Below are positions 18,130 through 26,767 of a stretch of 64,000 bases of DNA, piece by piece. A program made the translations under genes and the position numbers. The stretch's first letter is position 1. Each line of letters opens with the position of its first letter. The notes beneath the pieces were generated by a model. The model saw nothing but the letters and a program-made list of their open reading frames with translations, was not told where the DNA came from and did not search any database. Source of the stretch: Flavobacterium pectinovorum (GTDB taxonomy: Bacteria > Bacteroidota > Bacteroidia > Flavobacteriales > Flavobacteriaceae); assembly GCF_900142715.1 (NCBI RefSeq), contig NZ_FRBX01000001.1, forward strand, positions 1,240,001 to 1,304,000, in the 5' to 3' direction.

Positions 18130-18477
18130 TTAAATTCCGGGTGGTGCACGAAGCGCAAAAAGGGATCCTTTAAAAAAGGAAGAGTAGGCTTTGAAATAAA
18201 AGCCAACATTTGTAGTAATGCTAAAGCTTTTATAAAAATCAAAATGTACAAAAGAGAATGTACTAACCGGACTAAATTTAAAATGACAGATCGAACATTC
18301 TTCAGTAGAATGATCGTGTATTTTAAATTCGCTTTTATCTGAAAGATGTTGTATTGAACTTTTATGTGCAGAATTATGATTCTGTATATGTTCATAAGAA
18401 TGTATTGCCGGAAATAGTATTGCAAATACTACCAGCAGCGGCATAAAAAGAGTAATAAATTTAAATTTCTTTTTCAT
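18130..18477 (-). CDS. Small His/Cys-rich exported protein (DUF2946-like), metal-linked
   Basis: A 115-residue protein with an N-terminal hydrophobic segment (ITLFMPLLVVFAILFPAI), then a His-rich part (eight His between residues 26 and 65), the motif STEECSICHFKFSP with Cys61 and Cys64, and a C-terminal LRAPP. This resembles DUF2946-type proteins found next to metal receptors; in Bordetella, CruR of that family regulates a downstream TonB receptor in response to copper. Here it lies upstream of the DUF4625-receptor operon on the same strand. Role in metal sensing or export is inferred. Confidence 0.6.
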   Translation of the reverse strand: MKKKFKFITLFMPLLVVFAILFPAIHSYEHIQNHNSAHKSSIQHLSDKSEFKIHDHSTEECSICHFKFSPVSTFSFVHFDFYKSFSITTNVGFYFKAYSSFFKGSLFALRAPPGI

Positions 18478-18496
18478 TCTGAAACAATCGTCAGTA

Positions 18497-18526
18497 CAAA
18501 TATAAAATTCTTATTTTTAAATGCAA
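18497..18526 (-). promoter_or_regulatory. Promoter of the His/Cys-rich small protein gene
   Basis: On the minus strand TTG (18524-18526), 19 bases, then TATATTTG (18497-18504), which fits the Bacteroidota promoter consensus. The start codon follows 19 bases later. Confidence 0.7.
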
Positions 18527-18636
18527 CTGTGTTTCATTAAAAAAAATATTATTTATTAAAATGAAGATGTTTTTTAAGATGCTTAAACAATTAAAATAGT
18601 TGTATTTTTGAGATATGAATTAAAAATGTAATTAAA

Positions 18637-19269
18637 ATGAAATTGTTAGATGCCCTAAAGTGGAGATATGCCACGAAAAAAATGAATGGACAAGTTATTC
18701 CTCAGGAAAAACTGGATTATATATTAGAAGCTGCAAGATTAGCACCTTCATCATCAGGTCTTCAGCCTTATCAAATATTTGTTATCTCAAATAAGGAATT
18801 ATTAGAAAAGATAAAAGCAATTAGTTTTGACCAAAGTCAGATTACAGATGCATCTCATTTATTAGTTTTCGCAGCCTGGGATGGTTATTCTCTGGAAAGA
18901 ATAGAAGCTGTATTTAATAAGACGGTTTTGGAACGCGGTTTACCATTAGATGCAATGGATGCTTACAAAGAAAGGCTATGGTCAATGTACGAACCTTTAG
19001 GTCAGGAATGGCATGCAAATCATGCGGCCAAACAAGCATACATATCATTTGGTATAGCAATCGCGGCCGCCGCTGAGCAAAATGTAGATGCTACACCAAT
19101 TGAAGGATTTTTGCCGCTTGAATTGGATAAAATATTAGAATTAAATAAACAAGGTCTTAAAAGTGTTGTATTACTTCCTTTAGGATATAGAGATGAAACC
19201 GCTGACTGGCTGGTAAACCTAAAAAAAGTGAGAACTTCAATAGATAAATTCGTTACTTTTATTTCTTAA
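18637..19269 (+). CDS. NAD(P)H-dependent nitroreductase-family oxidoreductase
   Basis: A 210-residue FMN enzyme of the nitroreductase superfamily (NfsB/YfkO-like). Visible family features: the start RYATKKMNG with Arg/Lys for the FMN phosphate, EAARLAPSSSGLQPYQ (the S-S-x-x-x-Q-P FMN loop), AYISFGIAIAAAAEQNVD, and the C-terminal LPLGYRDE. Such enzymes reduce nitro compounds, quinones or flavins using NAD(P)H. A TATTTTTG -7 box is at 18603-18610. The flavin oxidoreductase at 19385 follows, 115 bases away. Confidence 0.88.
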   Translation: MKLLDALKWRYATKKMNGQVIPQEKLDYILEAARLAPSSSGLQPYQIFVISNKELLEKIKAISFDQSQITDASHLLVFAAWDGYSLERIEAVFNKTVLERGLPLDAMDAYKERLWSMYEPLGQEWHANHAAKQAYISFGIAIAAAAEQNVDATPIEGFLPLELDKILELNKQGLKSVVLLPLGYRDETADWLVNLKKVRTSIDKFVTFIS

Positions 19270-19384
19270 TTATAAGATGTAGAGTACTGCAATTAAATTT
19301 GCTGATACACTACAAAAGAATAAATAATAGGAAAAAATTCTTTTCTATTCGTATATTTAAAATTGTAAAATAATAATAGGATCT

Positions 19385-20407
19385 ATGAAAAAAATAGGAT
19401 TTTTATCGTTTGGGCATTGGGCCAATCATCCATCCTATCAAACTCGTACAGCGGTTGATACACTCCTTCAGTCGATTGATTTGGCTGTTGCTGCAGAAGA
19501 AATTGGTTTAGACGGTGCTTATTTCCGTGTTCATCATTTTGCAACACAGCTTGCATCGCCTTTTCCATTACTTTCGGCCATCGGTGCTAAAACGAGTAAA
19601 ATTGAAATTGGGACAGGCGTGATTGATATGCGATATGAGAATCCGCTATATATGGTGGAAGATGCCAGTGCTGCAGACTTAATTTCAGGAGGACGTTTAC
19701 AATTAGGAATCAGCAGAGGATCGCCGGAGCAGGTTATTGACGGCTGGCGCTCTTTTGGTTATGAACCAAAGGAAGGTGAAACTGATGCTGATATGGGTCG
19801 CAGAAAGGCTTTAGAATTTTTGGATGGACTTAAAGGTGAGGGATTTGCAGAGCCAAACCCGTATCCGATGTTTCCAAATCCGCCGGGTTTATTACGTTTA
19901 GAACCACATTCAGAAGGATTGCGAGATCGTATCTGGTGGGGAGCAGCCTCTAATGCCACAGCTATCTGGGCAGCCGAAAACGGGATGCACCTGCAAAGTT
20001 CTACCCTGAAGTATGATGAAAATGGTAAACCTTTCCATATCCAACAAGCAGAACAAATCAGGCTGTATAAAGAAGCCTGGAAAAAAGCAGGACATGAGCA
20101 CCAGCCAAGAGTTTCGGTAAGCCGTTCTATTTTTGCACTGGTCAACGATCAGGATAAGTATTACTTTGGTAATCAGGCTAAGGGTTCGGACAGTTTTGGG
20201 AATATTGAAAGAGATAAACGGGCAATCTTCGGGAAAAGTTATGCAGCTGAGCCGGATAAACTCATCGCAGAGCTGGCTCAGGATGAAGCTATTCAGGAAG
20301 CGGATACAATATTGCTAACCATTCCAAATACATTGGGCGTTGATTACAACGTACATATATTATCTTCTATATTAAAATATATCGCCCCAGAATTGGGTTG
20401 GCGTTAA
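19385..20407 (+). CDS. LLM-class (luciferase-like) flavin oxidoreductase
   Basis: A 340-residue TIM-barrel flavoenzyme of the bacterial-luciferase family. The pattern is clear: AAEEIGLDGAYFRVHHF (strand with the conserved His pair), SKIEIGTGVIDMRYENPLYMVEDAS, LISGGRLQLGISRGSPEQ and the later RIWWGAASNATAIWAAENGM region. It may act as an FMNH2-dependent monooxygenase or an FMN oxidoreductase; substrate unknown. It ends at a strong terminator and may be co-expressed with the nitroreductase upstream, which could supply reduced flavin. Confidence 0.87.
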   Translation: MKKIGFLSFGHWANHPSYQTRTAVDTLLQSIDLAVAAEEIGLDGAYFRVHHFATQLASPFPLLSAIGAKTSKIEIGTGVIDMRYENPLYMVEDASAADLISGGRLQLGISRGSPEQVIDGWRSFGYEPKEGETDADMGRRKALEFLDGLKGEGFAEPNPYPMFPNPPGLLRLEPHSEGLRDRIWWGAASNATAIWAAENGMHLQSSTLKYDENGKPFHIQQAEQIRLYKEAWKKAGHEHQPRVSVSRSIFALVNDQDKYYFGNQAKGSDSFGNIERDKRAIFGKSYAAEPDKLIAELAQDEAIQEADTILLTIPNTLGVDYNVHILSSILKYIAPELGWR

Positions 20408-20441
20408 AAAGATTTAAGATTCATCATATATGGCTCTTAGT

Positions 20442-20475
20442 AAAAGTCCCATTCGCCGCGGCGAATGGGACTTTT
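20442..20475. terminator. Terminator, 34-bp perfect palindrome
   Basis: A perfect palindrome whose half is AAAAGTCCCATTCGCCG, followed by T-rich sequence. Ends the oxidoreductase transcript and would work in both directions. Confidence 0.85.
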
Positions 20476-20727
20476 TACGTTGTTCCAAATTAAAACAACT
20501 TAATTTCCTACTTATTTATATAACGGTTTTTGTTAAAAAGAGTGATTTTTGAAAAATAAATGCGTGTAAAGTTCATGTTATCAAATATTTATAATATATT
20601 TAAATTATGAAACATGGGAATTGTGTAAAATTTATTGATAAATTTGCAACATCAAAATATAAGTAAAAATAATATTTGTGATAAGGCAATCCCAATCTGC
20701 TGTTTAACTTAAAATTTACTGTTGCGT

Positions 20728-21330
20728 ATGAAAATATTTTTTATGGCACTGCTTTTTTCTTTAACTTCTTTTACTACTTATAATGTAACAGATAAAAAAG
20801 AAATGTTATCTGAAGTTGAATTCGCACGACTTACAAATCATGTAAGCGAGATCAAATCTTTTACTTCTGCAAACCGCACTTACAGCAAAAAAATTGCTTT
20901 TCTTGTAGATATGAAAATCAAATCAGGAAAGAATCGTTTTTTTGTTTATGATCTTGAGAATGACCAGATAATTGACCAGGGGCTTGTTGCACATGGTTCA
21001 GGATCAGAGACAGGAATAAAAGGCGATATTCTGCAATTTAGCAATACACCAAATTCTAACTGCTCTTCACTAGGCCGATATTCTATCGAAAAATCATATA
21101 GTGGTGTTTTTGGTAAAGCTTTCAGGCTTAATGGTCTTGATGAAACTAATAGCAACGCCTTGAAAAGAGCTATCGTATTGCATCGTTATAAAGAAGTTCC
21201 TGATGAAGAAAAAGAATATTATATTATAAACAGCCATGGCTGCCCAATGGTAAGCGAAGTGTTTTTTAAAAGACTTGAAAAAGTTATTGAGAGTTCAAAT
21301 TCGAAAATAATGCTTTATATGTATTATTAA
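20728..21330 (+). CDS. Murein L,D-transpeptidase catalytic domain protein (YkuD_2 type)
   Basis: A 200-residue exported protein. The ATG at 20728 is preferred over a TTG two codons upstream. After a signal peptide, KIAFLVDMKIKSGKNRFFVYD leads into the catalytic domain, with VAHGSGSETG, then SLGRYSI, GLDETNSNALKRAIVLH and SHGCPM near residue 173, where His-Gly-Cys is the L,D-transpeptidase catalytic motif. This is the shorter Bacteroidota YkuD_2 branch; members cross-link or edit peptidoglycan in the periplasm. Single-gene unit between two terminators. Confidence 0.88.
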   Translation: MKIFFMALLFSLTSFTTYNVTDKKEMLSEVEFARLTNHVSEIKSFTSANRTYSKKIAFLVDMKIKSGKNRFFVYDLENDQIIDQGLVAHGSGSETGIKGDILQFSNTPNSNCSSLGRYSIEKSYSGVFGKAFRLNGLDETNSNALKRAIVLHRYKEVPDEEKEYYIINSHGCPMVSEVFFKRLEKVIESSNSKIMLYMYY

Positions 21331-21368
21331 TCAAACATAGACATTGTTACAATACTAAGAAACAGTAT

Positions 21369-21396
21369 AAAAAAAGAGCTAATTAGCTCTTTTTTT
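21369..21396. terminator. Bidirectional terminator
   Basis: A 28-bp perfect palindrome with seven A, core GAGCTAATTAGCTC and seven T, between the convergent transpeptidase and acr3 genes. Confidence 0.88.
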
Positions 21397-21410
21397 ATTT
21401 TATATATGGA

Positions 21411-22466
21411 TCAATAATACTTCTTTCTAAACGAGAAAGCAACATTAACAAGGGCAATAAGCGCTGGCACTTCAACCAAAGGGCCTATAACTCCTGCAAA
21501 TGCCTGACCGCTGTTTATGCCAAAGACGCCAATAGCCACGGCAATTGCAAGTTCGAAATTGTTTCCTGTAGCGGTAAAAGCTATTGCTGTTGCTTTTGAA
21601 TAATCTGCACCAAAATATTTTCCAACGAAAAAACTGATAATAAACATAATAGTAAAATATATTACCAATGGAACGGCGATACGAACAACATCCATAGGGA
21701 TTTGAACAATTAGTTCTCCTTTAAGACTAAACATCACTATGATGGTAAAAAGGAGAGATATTAGAGTGATTGGAGAAATAAACGGTACATATTTAGTTTC
21801 AAACCATTTAGATCCTTTTATTGCAATAAGAGCATAACGGCTTATAACTCCAAGTGCGAAAGGAATTCCCAAATATATCCCGACACTCTCGGCAATCTGA
21901 CCAATACTGATATTTATTGCAAAACCATTATATCCGAAATAGGGTGGAAGAATAGTAATAAAAATATAAGCATACACGCTATAAAGCAGTACCTGAAAAA
22001 TACTATTCAGGGCAATAAGACCTGCAGCATATTCTCTGTTTCCATCAGCAAGGTCGTTCCAAACTACAACCATGGCAATACAACGCGCCAAACCAATTAA
22101 GATCACACCGATCATATATTCCGGATAACCATTTAAAAAAAGTAAAGCCAAAGCAAACATTAAAATTGGTCCAATAATCCAATTTAAAAATAGAGATGCT
22201 CCCAGAATTTTAGTGTTTCTAAAAACCTGTCCCATCTGCTCATATTTCACTTTGGCAAGTGGTGGATACATCATAAGTATGAGCCCAATAGCCAGAGGGA
22301 TATTGGTTGTTCCGCTTGAAAAAGAATTGATAAAATTTCCGCTCGAGGGAATAAAGTAACCAATTGCTACACCAAGAGCCATAGCCAGAAATATCCAAAG
22401 GGTTAAAAATTGGTCCAGAAAACCTAATTTCCTGCGTGCAGCAGGCGCACAGTTATTTGCTGACAT
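21411..22466 (-). CDS. acr3: Arsenite efflux permease Acr3
   Basis: A 351-residue inner-membrane protein with about ten membrane spans. Acr3 hallmarks: [34 protein letters not shown] with Cys129 (the conserved Cys needed for arsenite transport in Acr3 proteins), and [17 protein letters not shown] carrying the conserved Glu. It exports As(III) using the proton gradient. It is the last gene of the arsR operon, two bases after the arsC gene, and ends at a shared terminator. The N-terminus, [20 protein letters not shown], is normal for the family. Confidence 0.95.
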   Translation of the reverse strand: MSANNCAPAARRKLGFLDQFLTLWIFLAMALGVAIGYFIPSSGNFINSFSSGTTNIPLAIGLILMMYPPLAKVKYEQMGQVFRNTKILGASLFLNWIIGPILMFALALLFLNGYPEYMIGVILIGLARCIAMVVVWNDLADGNREYAAGLIALNSIFQVLLYSVYAYIFITILPPYFGYNGFAINISIGQIAESVGIYLGIPFALGVISRYALIAIKGSKWFETKYVPFISPITLISLLFTIIVMFSLKGELIVQIPMDVVRIAVPLVIYFTIMFIISFFVGKYFGADYSKATAIAFTATGNNFELAIAVAIGVFGINSGQAFAGVIGPLVEVPALIALVNVAFSFRKKYY

Positions 22467-22468
22467 TT

Positions 22469-23083
22469 TTATTGTTTAATTTGTGAGAATACATAAAACA
22501 TTTCGGTTCCAATTTGAAGACTGCGCTCCAGATATACCTCTTTTTGCTTTGGTGTGCCATCTGATACTTTTGGATCTTCAAAGGTTATTGGAATACGTTT
22601 TTCGGCACCTGCAATAAAAGGACAGCCTCCATCAGCCTGTGAGCAGGTCATTATGGCAACAAATTCACTCTCAGGATTAAAATCATCGTCATAGGTTTTA
22701 GAAAAGCCGATAACCGGGAGTTCATTCGATGCAAACTTTATAGAATAAACTGGGTTCTGACCTTCTGAAATAGCTTTAACTTTAAATCCGGAATGCTGCA
22801 GCGTTTTAACTACCATCGGAAACAGGGCAGTAGCTTCTGTACCTCCCGAATAACAGGAAACATTTTGTATGTTATAATTTGCAGCTGCGGTCTGCGCCCA
22901 AACCTGAGACAAATGGCTTCTTCTTGAATTGTGCGTACAGATTAAATTTAGTCTTATCGGCTGTTTATTGTCGACCTTGTTTTGAATATAATCAACTAAA
23001 GGCTGCAGTATAGTTTTGCGTTCTTCCGAGATTTGATTAAAATCAAATGAATTGGTGGTATTTTTAATTTCGGTAAATAACAT
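22469..23083 (-). CDS. arsC: Arsenate reductase, low-molecular-weight phosphatase fold
   Basis: A 204-residue enzyme of the ArsC/protein-tyrosine phosphatase type. The P-loop CTHNSRRS has Cys49 and Arg55 (Cys-x5-Arg). [13 protein letters not shown] and [13 protein letters not shown] supply the additional conserved cysteines of thioredoxin-linked arsenate reductases. It reduces arsenate to arsenite for Acr3, with which it is adjacent in the operon. It belongs to the longer Bacteroidota form, not the 130-residue pI258 type. Confidence 0.9.
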   Translation of the reverse strand: MLFTEIKNTTNSFDFNQISEERKTILQPLVDYIQNKVDNKQPIRLNLICTHNSRRSHLSQVWAQTAAANYNIQNVSCYSGGTEATALFPMVVKTLQHSGFKVKAISEGQNPVYSIKFASNELPVIGFSKTYDDDFNPESEFVAIMTCSQADGGCPFIAGAEKRIPITFEDPKVSDGTPKQKEVYLERSLQIGTEMFYVFSQIKQ

Positions 23084-23128
23084 AGTTTGTTTGGTATTTA
23101 TAATAGATTTTTAATGGTTATTTAAAAA

Positions 23129-23602
23129 TTAGCAACAACCTGATCCGGGTGCGCATGAATTTGAAGAATCAGGATTTAACTGAGTTAATTTTATCTTAGA
23201 TTTTTCTGCTGGTATCCCGCATTGTTCCTGAGCCAGACAGGCAGTTTGTTTATTAAGTAAAACAAAATTTTTACCATTAAAATCTAAATCATATTTACCA
23301 ATTGTGGTGTCCTGATATTCAACTTCAATTTCATGATCTTCAATACCCAGAACCTTTTCTGAAAGTTCAATGATATGAATCAGTTTTTGTGGTTTAAGTC
23401 TATGCTCGTAATCATTAGCATCCCAAAGCTGAAAGTTTACAACAGTTTCTTTTCTTACTGTTCCTCCACAGTCAATAAAGTTTTTAGTAATCAAGCCAAC
23501 TTCTGTAACATGGAAATATTCCGGAACAAAATTTCCATTAGGCAATTCAAAATTTACTGCCTCAACTGTTTTTAGTACTTCTTTAATTTCTGAAAGTTTC
23601 AT
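23129..23602 (-). CDS. DUF6428-type protein of the ars operon
   Basis: A 157-residue cytoplasmic protein of unknown function often seen in Bacteroidota arsenic operons (DUF6428 by recall). Visible features: LPNGNFVPEYFHVTEVG, IDCGGTVRKE, FQLWDANDYEHRL and a Cys-rich C-terminus (CLAQEQCG, then SCAPGSGCC). The cysteines are well placed to bind arsenite, so a chaperone or detoxification role is plausible. It lies between the acetyltransferase and arsC, 45 bases from arsC. Confidence 0.7.
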   Translation of the reverse strand: MKLSEIKEVLKTVEAVNFELPNGNFVPEYFHVTEVGLITKNFIDCGGTVRKETVVNFQLWDANDYEHRLKPQKLIHIIELSEKVLGIEDHEIEVEYQDTTIGKYDLDFNGKNFVLLNKQTACLAQEQCGIPAEKSKIKLTQLNPDSSNSCAPGSGCC

Positions 23603-23689
23603 AATGTATTTTTTTAAAGTTTTTGATGTGTTTACAACAGAATTATTAAATTCTTTTTACCGCATTTTTTTATAATTAAATACTTAATT

Positions 23690-24175
23690 TTAATTGATAA
23701 GCTGGCTTCTTCTTTCCAGCAGAACAGTATCTCTCCAGATTCCATTTTGTTTTCCAATTTTTTCTCGAATACCTAATGTTCTGAATCCGGCTTTTTCATG
23801 GATACGCAGACTAGCTGTATTTTCTGGAAATATTCCCGCCTGCAGCGTCCATATGCCTTCAGTTTCACTCAAATGAACCAGTTCTTCTAAAAGTGCCAGA
23901 CCAATTCCTTTACCTGAATACTCAGGGTCAACATACACACTTACTTCAGCGACTCCTGCATAAACGCATCTTGAAGAAACGGGGGTAAGTGCTGCCCAGC
24001 CTATAATCTGGCCATTACTTTCGGCAATAATCCTGCAAGTAGCAAGGTGTGAGTCGTTCCAGTCTTCCCATGAAGGAGCGCTGGTCTGAAAAGTAGCATT
24101 GCCGGTGTTAATGCCTTTTTCATAGATTAATCTAACCTGCGGCCAATCTGTATCCAATAATTTTCTGATTTCCAT
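23690..24175 (-). CDS. GNAT N-acetyltransferase, ArsN1/phosphinothricin-type
   Basis: A 161-residue acetyl-CoA-dependent GNAT enzyme close to phosphinothricin acetyltransferase. Markers: GINTGNATFQTSAPSWEDW, GWAALTPVSSRCVYAGVAEVSVYVDP, the acetyl-CoA loop YSGKGIGLALL and GIFPENTASLRIHEKAGFR. In ars operons this subfamily (ArsN1) acetylates arsinothricin, an arsenic-containing glutamate analogue. The position second in this operon, ten bases after arsR, supports that reading, but phosphinothricin or another amine is possible. Confidence 0.82.
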   Translation of the reverse strand: MEIRKLLDTDWPQVRLIYEKGINTGNATFQTSAPSWEDWNDSHLATCRIIAESNGQIIGWAALTPVSSRCVYAGVAEVSVYVDPEYSGKGIGLALLEELVHLSETEGIWTLQAGIFPENTASLRIHEKAGFRTLGIREKIGKQNGIWRDTVLLERRSQLIN

Positions 24176-24185
24176 AGTAATTAAT

Positions 24186-24518
24186 TTAACAGCACTCGTT
24201 TCTCTTTTTTTCTAAATGAGCACTGATGTGTTCGAAAAATCCTTTTATTTTTTCCAATCCCGGTTCATTTATACAGTAACAAATAGAGTTGCCGTCAATG
24301 CTGCCTTTTATTAAGCCTGCACTTTTAAGTTCCTTAAGATGTTGCGATACTGTTGGCTGAGATAGCGGCAATTCATTAACTATATCTCCGCAGATACAGG
24401 TATCTACTTTTAGTAAATATTCCATAATCGCAATTCTGGCCGGATGACCCAAAGCCTTAGCTAAAACCGCAAGTTCGTTTTGATTGTCTGTAAAATGATC
24501 TGTTTTTGTAGCTCCCAT
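24186..24518 (-). CDS. arsR: ArsR-family arsenic-responsive repressor
   Basis: A 110-residue winged-helix repressor. Residues 20-36 (LAKALGHPARIAIMEYL) begin the DNA-binding domain, KVDTCICGDIVNELPLSQPTVSQHLKELKSAG is the metal-sensing alpha-3 and recognition helix, with the Cys41-x-Cys43 pair that binds As(III) in ArsR. The C-terminus CC adds two further thiols. First gene of the operon. A CAATAT-TACG-ATATTG palindrome just upstream is its likely operator. Confidence 0.93.
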   Translation of the reverse strand: MGATKTDHFTDNQNELAVLAKALGHPARIAIMEYLLKVDTCICGDIVNELPLSQPTVSQHLKELKSAGLIKGSIDGNSICYCINEPGLEKIKGFFEHISAHLEKKRNECC

Positions 24519-24534
24519 TGTTTTATATATATAT

Positions 24535-24556
24535 ATATTGCAATATTACGATATTG
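24535..24556. promoter_or_regulatory. Probable ArsR operator
   Basis: Two overlapping inverted repeats, ATATTG/CAATAT (24535-24546) and CAATAT-TACG-ATATTG (24541-24556), 17 bases before arsR. Placement and form fit ArsR/SmtB operators. Confidence 0.65.
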
Positions 24557-24761
24557 TTTTGAAATAGGAACATGTTTTTACAAAAAATATTTTAATTACT
24601 TGTTTATTACTGTTTGGTTGAAATGAAGTTAACTATAAAGCCTGTAGATAGTTAAAAACCAGAAAACAGGAATTAATGCAAAAACTGGACTATTAACAAG
24701 TTAGTAATCCTAACTACTTTTGTACTTGTAATTAGATTGTTTAACATAATTAATTTCACCA

Positions 24762-25379
24762 ATGTCAAAATTTCATCTCAATACTCAGGAATTGCTTCAG
24801 GGAGAATTCAAAGTAAATAAGGTTAATATAGCGTTTGTATTTCAGGTAAATTGTCCGGGTTGTTTTATATATGGTTTTCCTATGATGAACGATCTTTACA
24901 AATCATTTAAGGATAATGTTGGCTTTATTGGAGTAGCAACTGCTTTTGAAGACTTTGAATATAATAACGAAGCCAACTTAAAGCTATTATTAGAAAACGG
25001 TACATTAGTTGGAGAAACCAAAAAGTATTACAATACAAATTTCGGGCTTTCTAACTATTTAGATATTCCAAACTTTCCAATAGCTTTTGATACTATTACA
25101 TCTTCTGAACAATTACTTAATTCAGATAAGATTGAATTAATTTGCAATATCATTCCCAATTTTGAAAATTTTTCTGAGAACGAAAAAGAAATTTTATTGA
25201 CAAAAATAAAGTCATACTATTCCCAGATACCTGTAATAGCAGAAACATTTACACTCAATCAGTTACAGGGAACTCCATCATTTATTATTTTCGATGACAA
25301 TTATAATATCTTAGGAGTGTATTTCGGGCATCAAAATGAGAATATATTAAAAACTAAATTAGACTATTTGTTGGCCTAA
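24762..25379 (+). CDS. Cytoplasmic thioredoxin-fold protein
   Basis: A 205-residue thioredoxin-like protein without a signal peptide. FVFQVNCPGCFIYGFPMMNDL carries a CPGC active-site-type motif (near residue 31), VGFIGVATAFEDFE is the second strand, and GTPSFIIFDDN near residue 168 gives the cis-Pro loop. An extra helical insert of about 60 residues, rich in Asn and Phe, lies between them. It looks like a TlpA/AhpC-type relative used as a cytoplasmic thiol reductase or peroxidase. Monocistronic. Confidence 0.78.
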   Translation: MSKFHLNTQELLQGEFKVNKVNIAFVFQVNCPGCFIYGFPMMNDLYKSFKDNVGFIGVATAFEDFEYNNEANLKLLLENGTLVGETKKYYNTNFGLSNYLDIPNFPIAFDTITSSEQLLNSDKIELICNIIPNFENFSENEKEILLTKIKSYYSQIPVIAETFTLNQLQGTPSFIIFDDNYNILGVYFGHQNENILKTKLDYLLA

Positions 25380-25686
25380 TTTTTTGAAGAGCTTTTAGGT
25401 ATGAACTCAATGATTAGCGTAGCTAAGTGATATAGCCCAGCAACGACTCTTCGTGCCACTTTATAAATTGCTAATTATTTAAATATCGTAAAAAATTATT
25501 TACGATTCACGAAATTTAGTAATCAAACAAAATGAATTCTTCGTAAAGTATTGATAATGTGTTGTTTTTTATTCAGGCGTAAAGATTGCTATAGTTTTAA
25601 ATGTTAAGCAATTAAGTTAAGATTTACTGATTTAAAAACTATAAAACAGTAAGCTGTACTTTATTCATCACTAAAAATTTAATATT
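25380..25686. other. Intergenic region, no gene seen
   Basis: About 307 bases with stops in all frames. The only structure is an imperfect palindrome CGTAAA-N6-TTTACG at 25487-25504. Confidence 0.45.
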
Positions 25687-26460
25687 ATGACAAAATCAAA
25701 ATCCATAATTCTTATACATGGAAACTTTGTGAATGATTTAAGCTGGGCAAATTGGAAAAGCTACTATGAGAAAAAGGGGTATACAGTTTATACGCCAGCT
25801 AATCCTGGACATCAGGGCAATCCTGCAGATTTAAGAAATCACGTTCATCCGGAACTTACTAAAACAGGATTTACAGATGTGGTTGGCAACATAGCCAAAC
25901 TGATCGACAGTCTGCCAGAAAAGCCATTAATTATTGGGCATTCTATGGCGGGAATGGCCGTAATGAAACTGTTGGAACTAGGAAAGGCCGCCGCCGCTAT
26001 AAGTATTGACGGAGCGCCGCCCAAAAATGTATTTCCTCCGTTTCAAACCTTAAAGACTGTATTGCCTGCATTTGGCTTTTTCTCCGGCAAAGATTACTAT
26101 ATGGGAAGCCGTGAATGGTACAATAAAAGTTTTTTTAATACCCTGCAGTCTGAAAGCGAAAAAGCGAATGCTTTTGCTACTTACGCAGTGCCGGAGAGCT
26201 TTAAAGTAAGCCGTGAACTGGTACTGAACTCTTTTTCTAACATTGATTTTAAAAAACCGCACGAACCAATTTTATTTATTGGAGGGGGAAGCGACAATAT
26301 TTTTCCTGCGTCCCTTACAACAACTTTGGCAAAAAAATATAAAGATAAAAACAGCCGTGTCGATCTGAAGATTTTTCAGGGGAAAAGCCATTTTATCTGC
26401 GGAGAAAAAGGATGGGAAATTGTTGCAGATTTTATTTTAGACTGGTACGAACGTTTATAA
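25687..26460 (+). CDS. Alpha/beta hydrolase, paralogue 1 of 3
   Basis: A 257-residue cytoplasmic alpha/beta hydrolase. ILIHGNFVNDLSWANW is the oxyanion/N-terminal strand, IIGHSMAGM near residue 86 holds the nucleophile Ser, ILFIGGGSDNIFP holds the acid Asp, and GKSHFICGEKGWE near residue 237 holds the His. The proteins at 26768 and 61636 share the whole layout: gap-NW/W-W start, PxxP or DAP loop, SxPPxG lid, and HF-x-x-GW end. Function unknown; esterase or lactonase is plausible. Confidence 0.85.
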   Translation: MTKSKSIILIHGNFVNDLSWANWKSYYEKKGYTVYTPANPGHQGNPADLRNHVHPELTKTGFTDVVGNIAKLIDSLPEKPLIIGHSMAGMAVMKLLELGKAAAAISIDGAPPKNVFPPFQTLKTVLPAFGFFSGKDYYMGSREWYNKSFFNTLQSESEKANAFATYAVPESFKVSRELVLNSFSNIDFKKPHEPILFIGGGSDNIFPASLTTTLAKKYKDKNSRVDLKIFQGKSHFICGEKGWEIVADFILDWYERL

Positions 26461-26767
26461 TTTTTTGGTGAAATTTCATTAAATCAAAATTTGATTTTGG
26501 AAATATAACAACTTCTGAAGGAAGTCCTTCAATCACTATATAAGTCCGCGGATTAGAAGATTAAAACACTTTCGCAGGTTTTCTCAGCAAAAACCTGAAA
26601 TCGCATGGTATAAAAACACATCGAATTTGTTTAATCTTCAAAATCCCGGGACAAATATTTCTCTCCTGATGATACCACATTTACCCCCTGAAAATTCATT
26701 ATAGAACCGAAGTCTGTTTTAAAAGAATCACGGCTGTCGGTTTTTTTTAAGACTTAAAAAACAATGT
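26461..26767. other. Intergenic region between tandem hydrolases
   Basis: About 307 bases. Holds a short palindrome ATCAAAATTTGAT near 26483 and a 39-codon minus-strand frame ending at 26631 that may be chance. No accepted gene or clear promoter. Confidence 0.4.

Noticed and set aside
20621..20646. TTG and TAAATTTG upstream of the transpeptidase as a promoter
   Set aside because: Spacing is only 15 bases, shorter than the consensus; not listed as a feature.
26631..26749. 39-codon minus-strand frame ending in YLSRDFED between the two tandem hydrolases
   Set aside because: Reads protein-like but is short, lacks a promoter and matches no family; could be a relic but cannot be supported.
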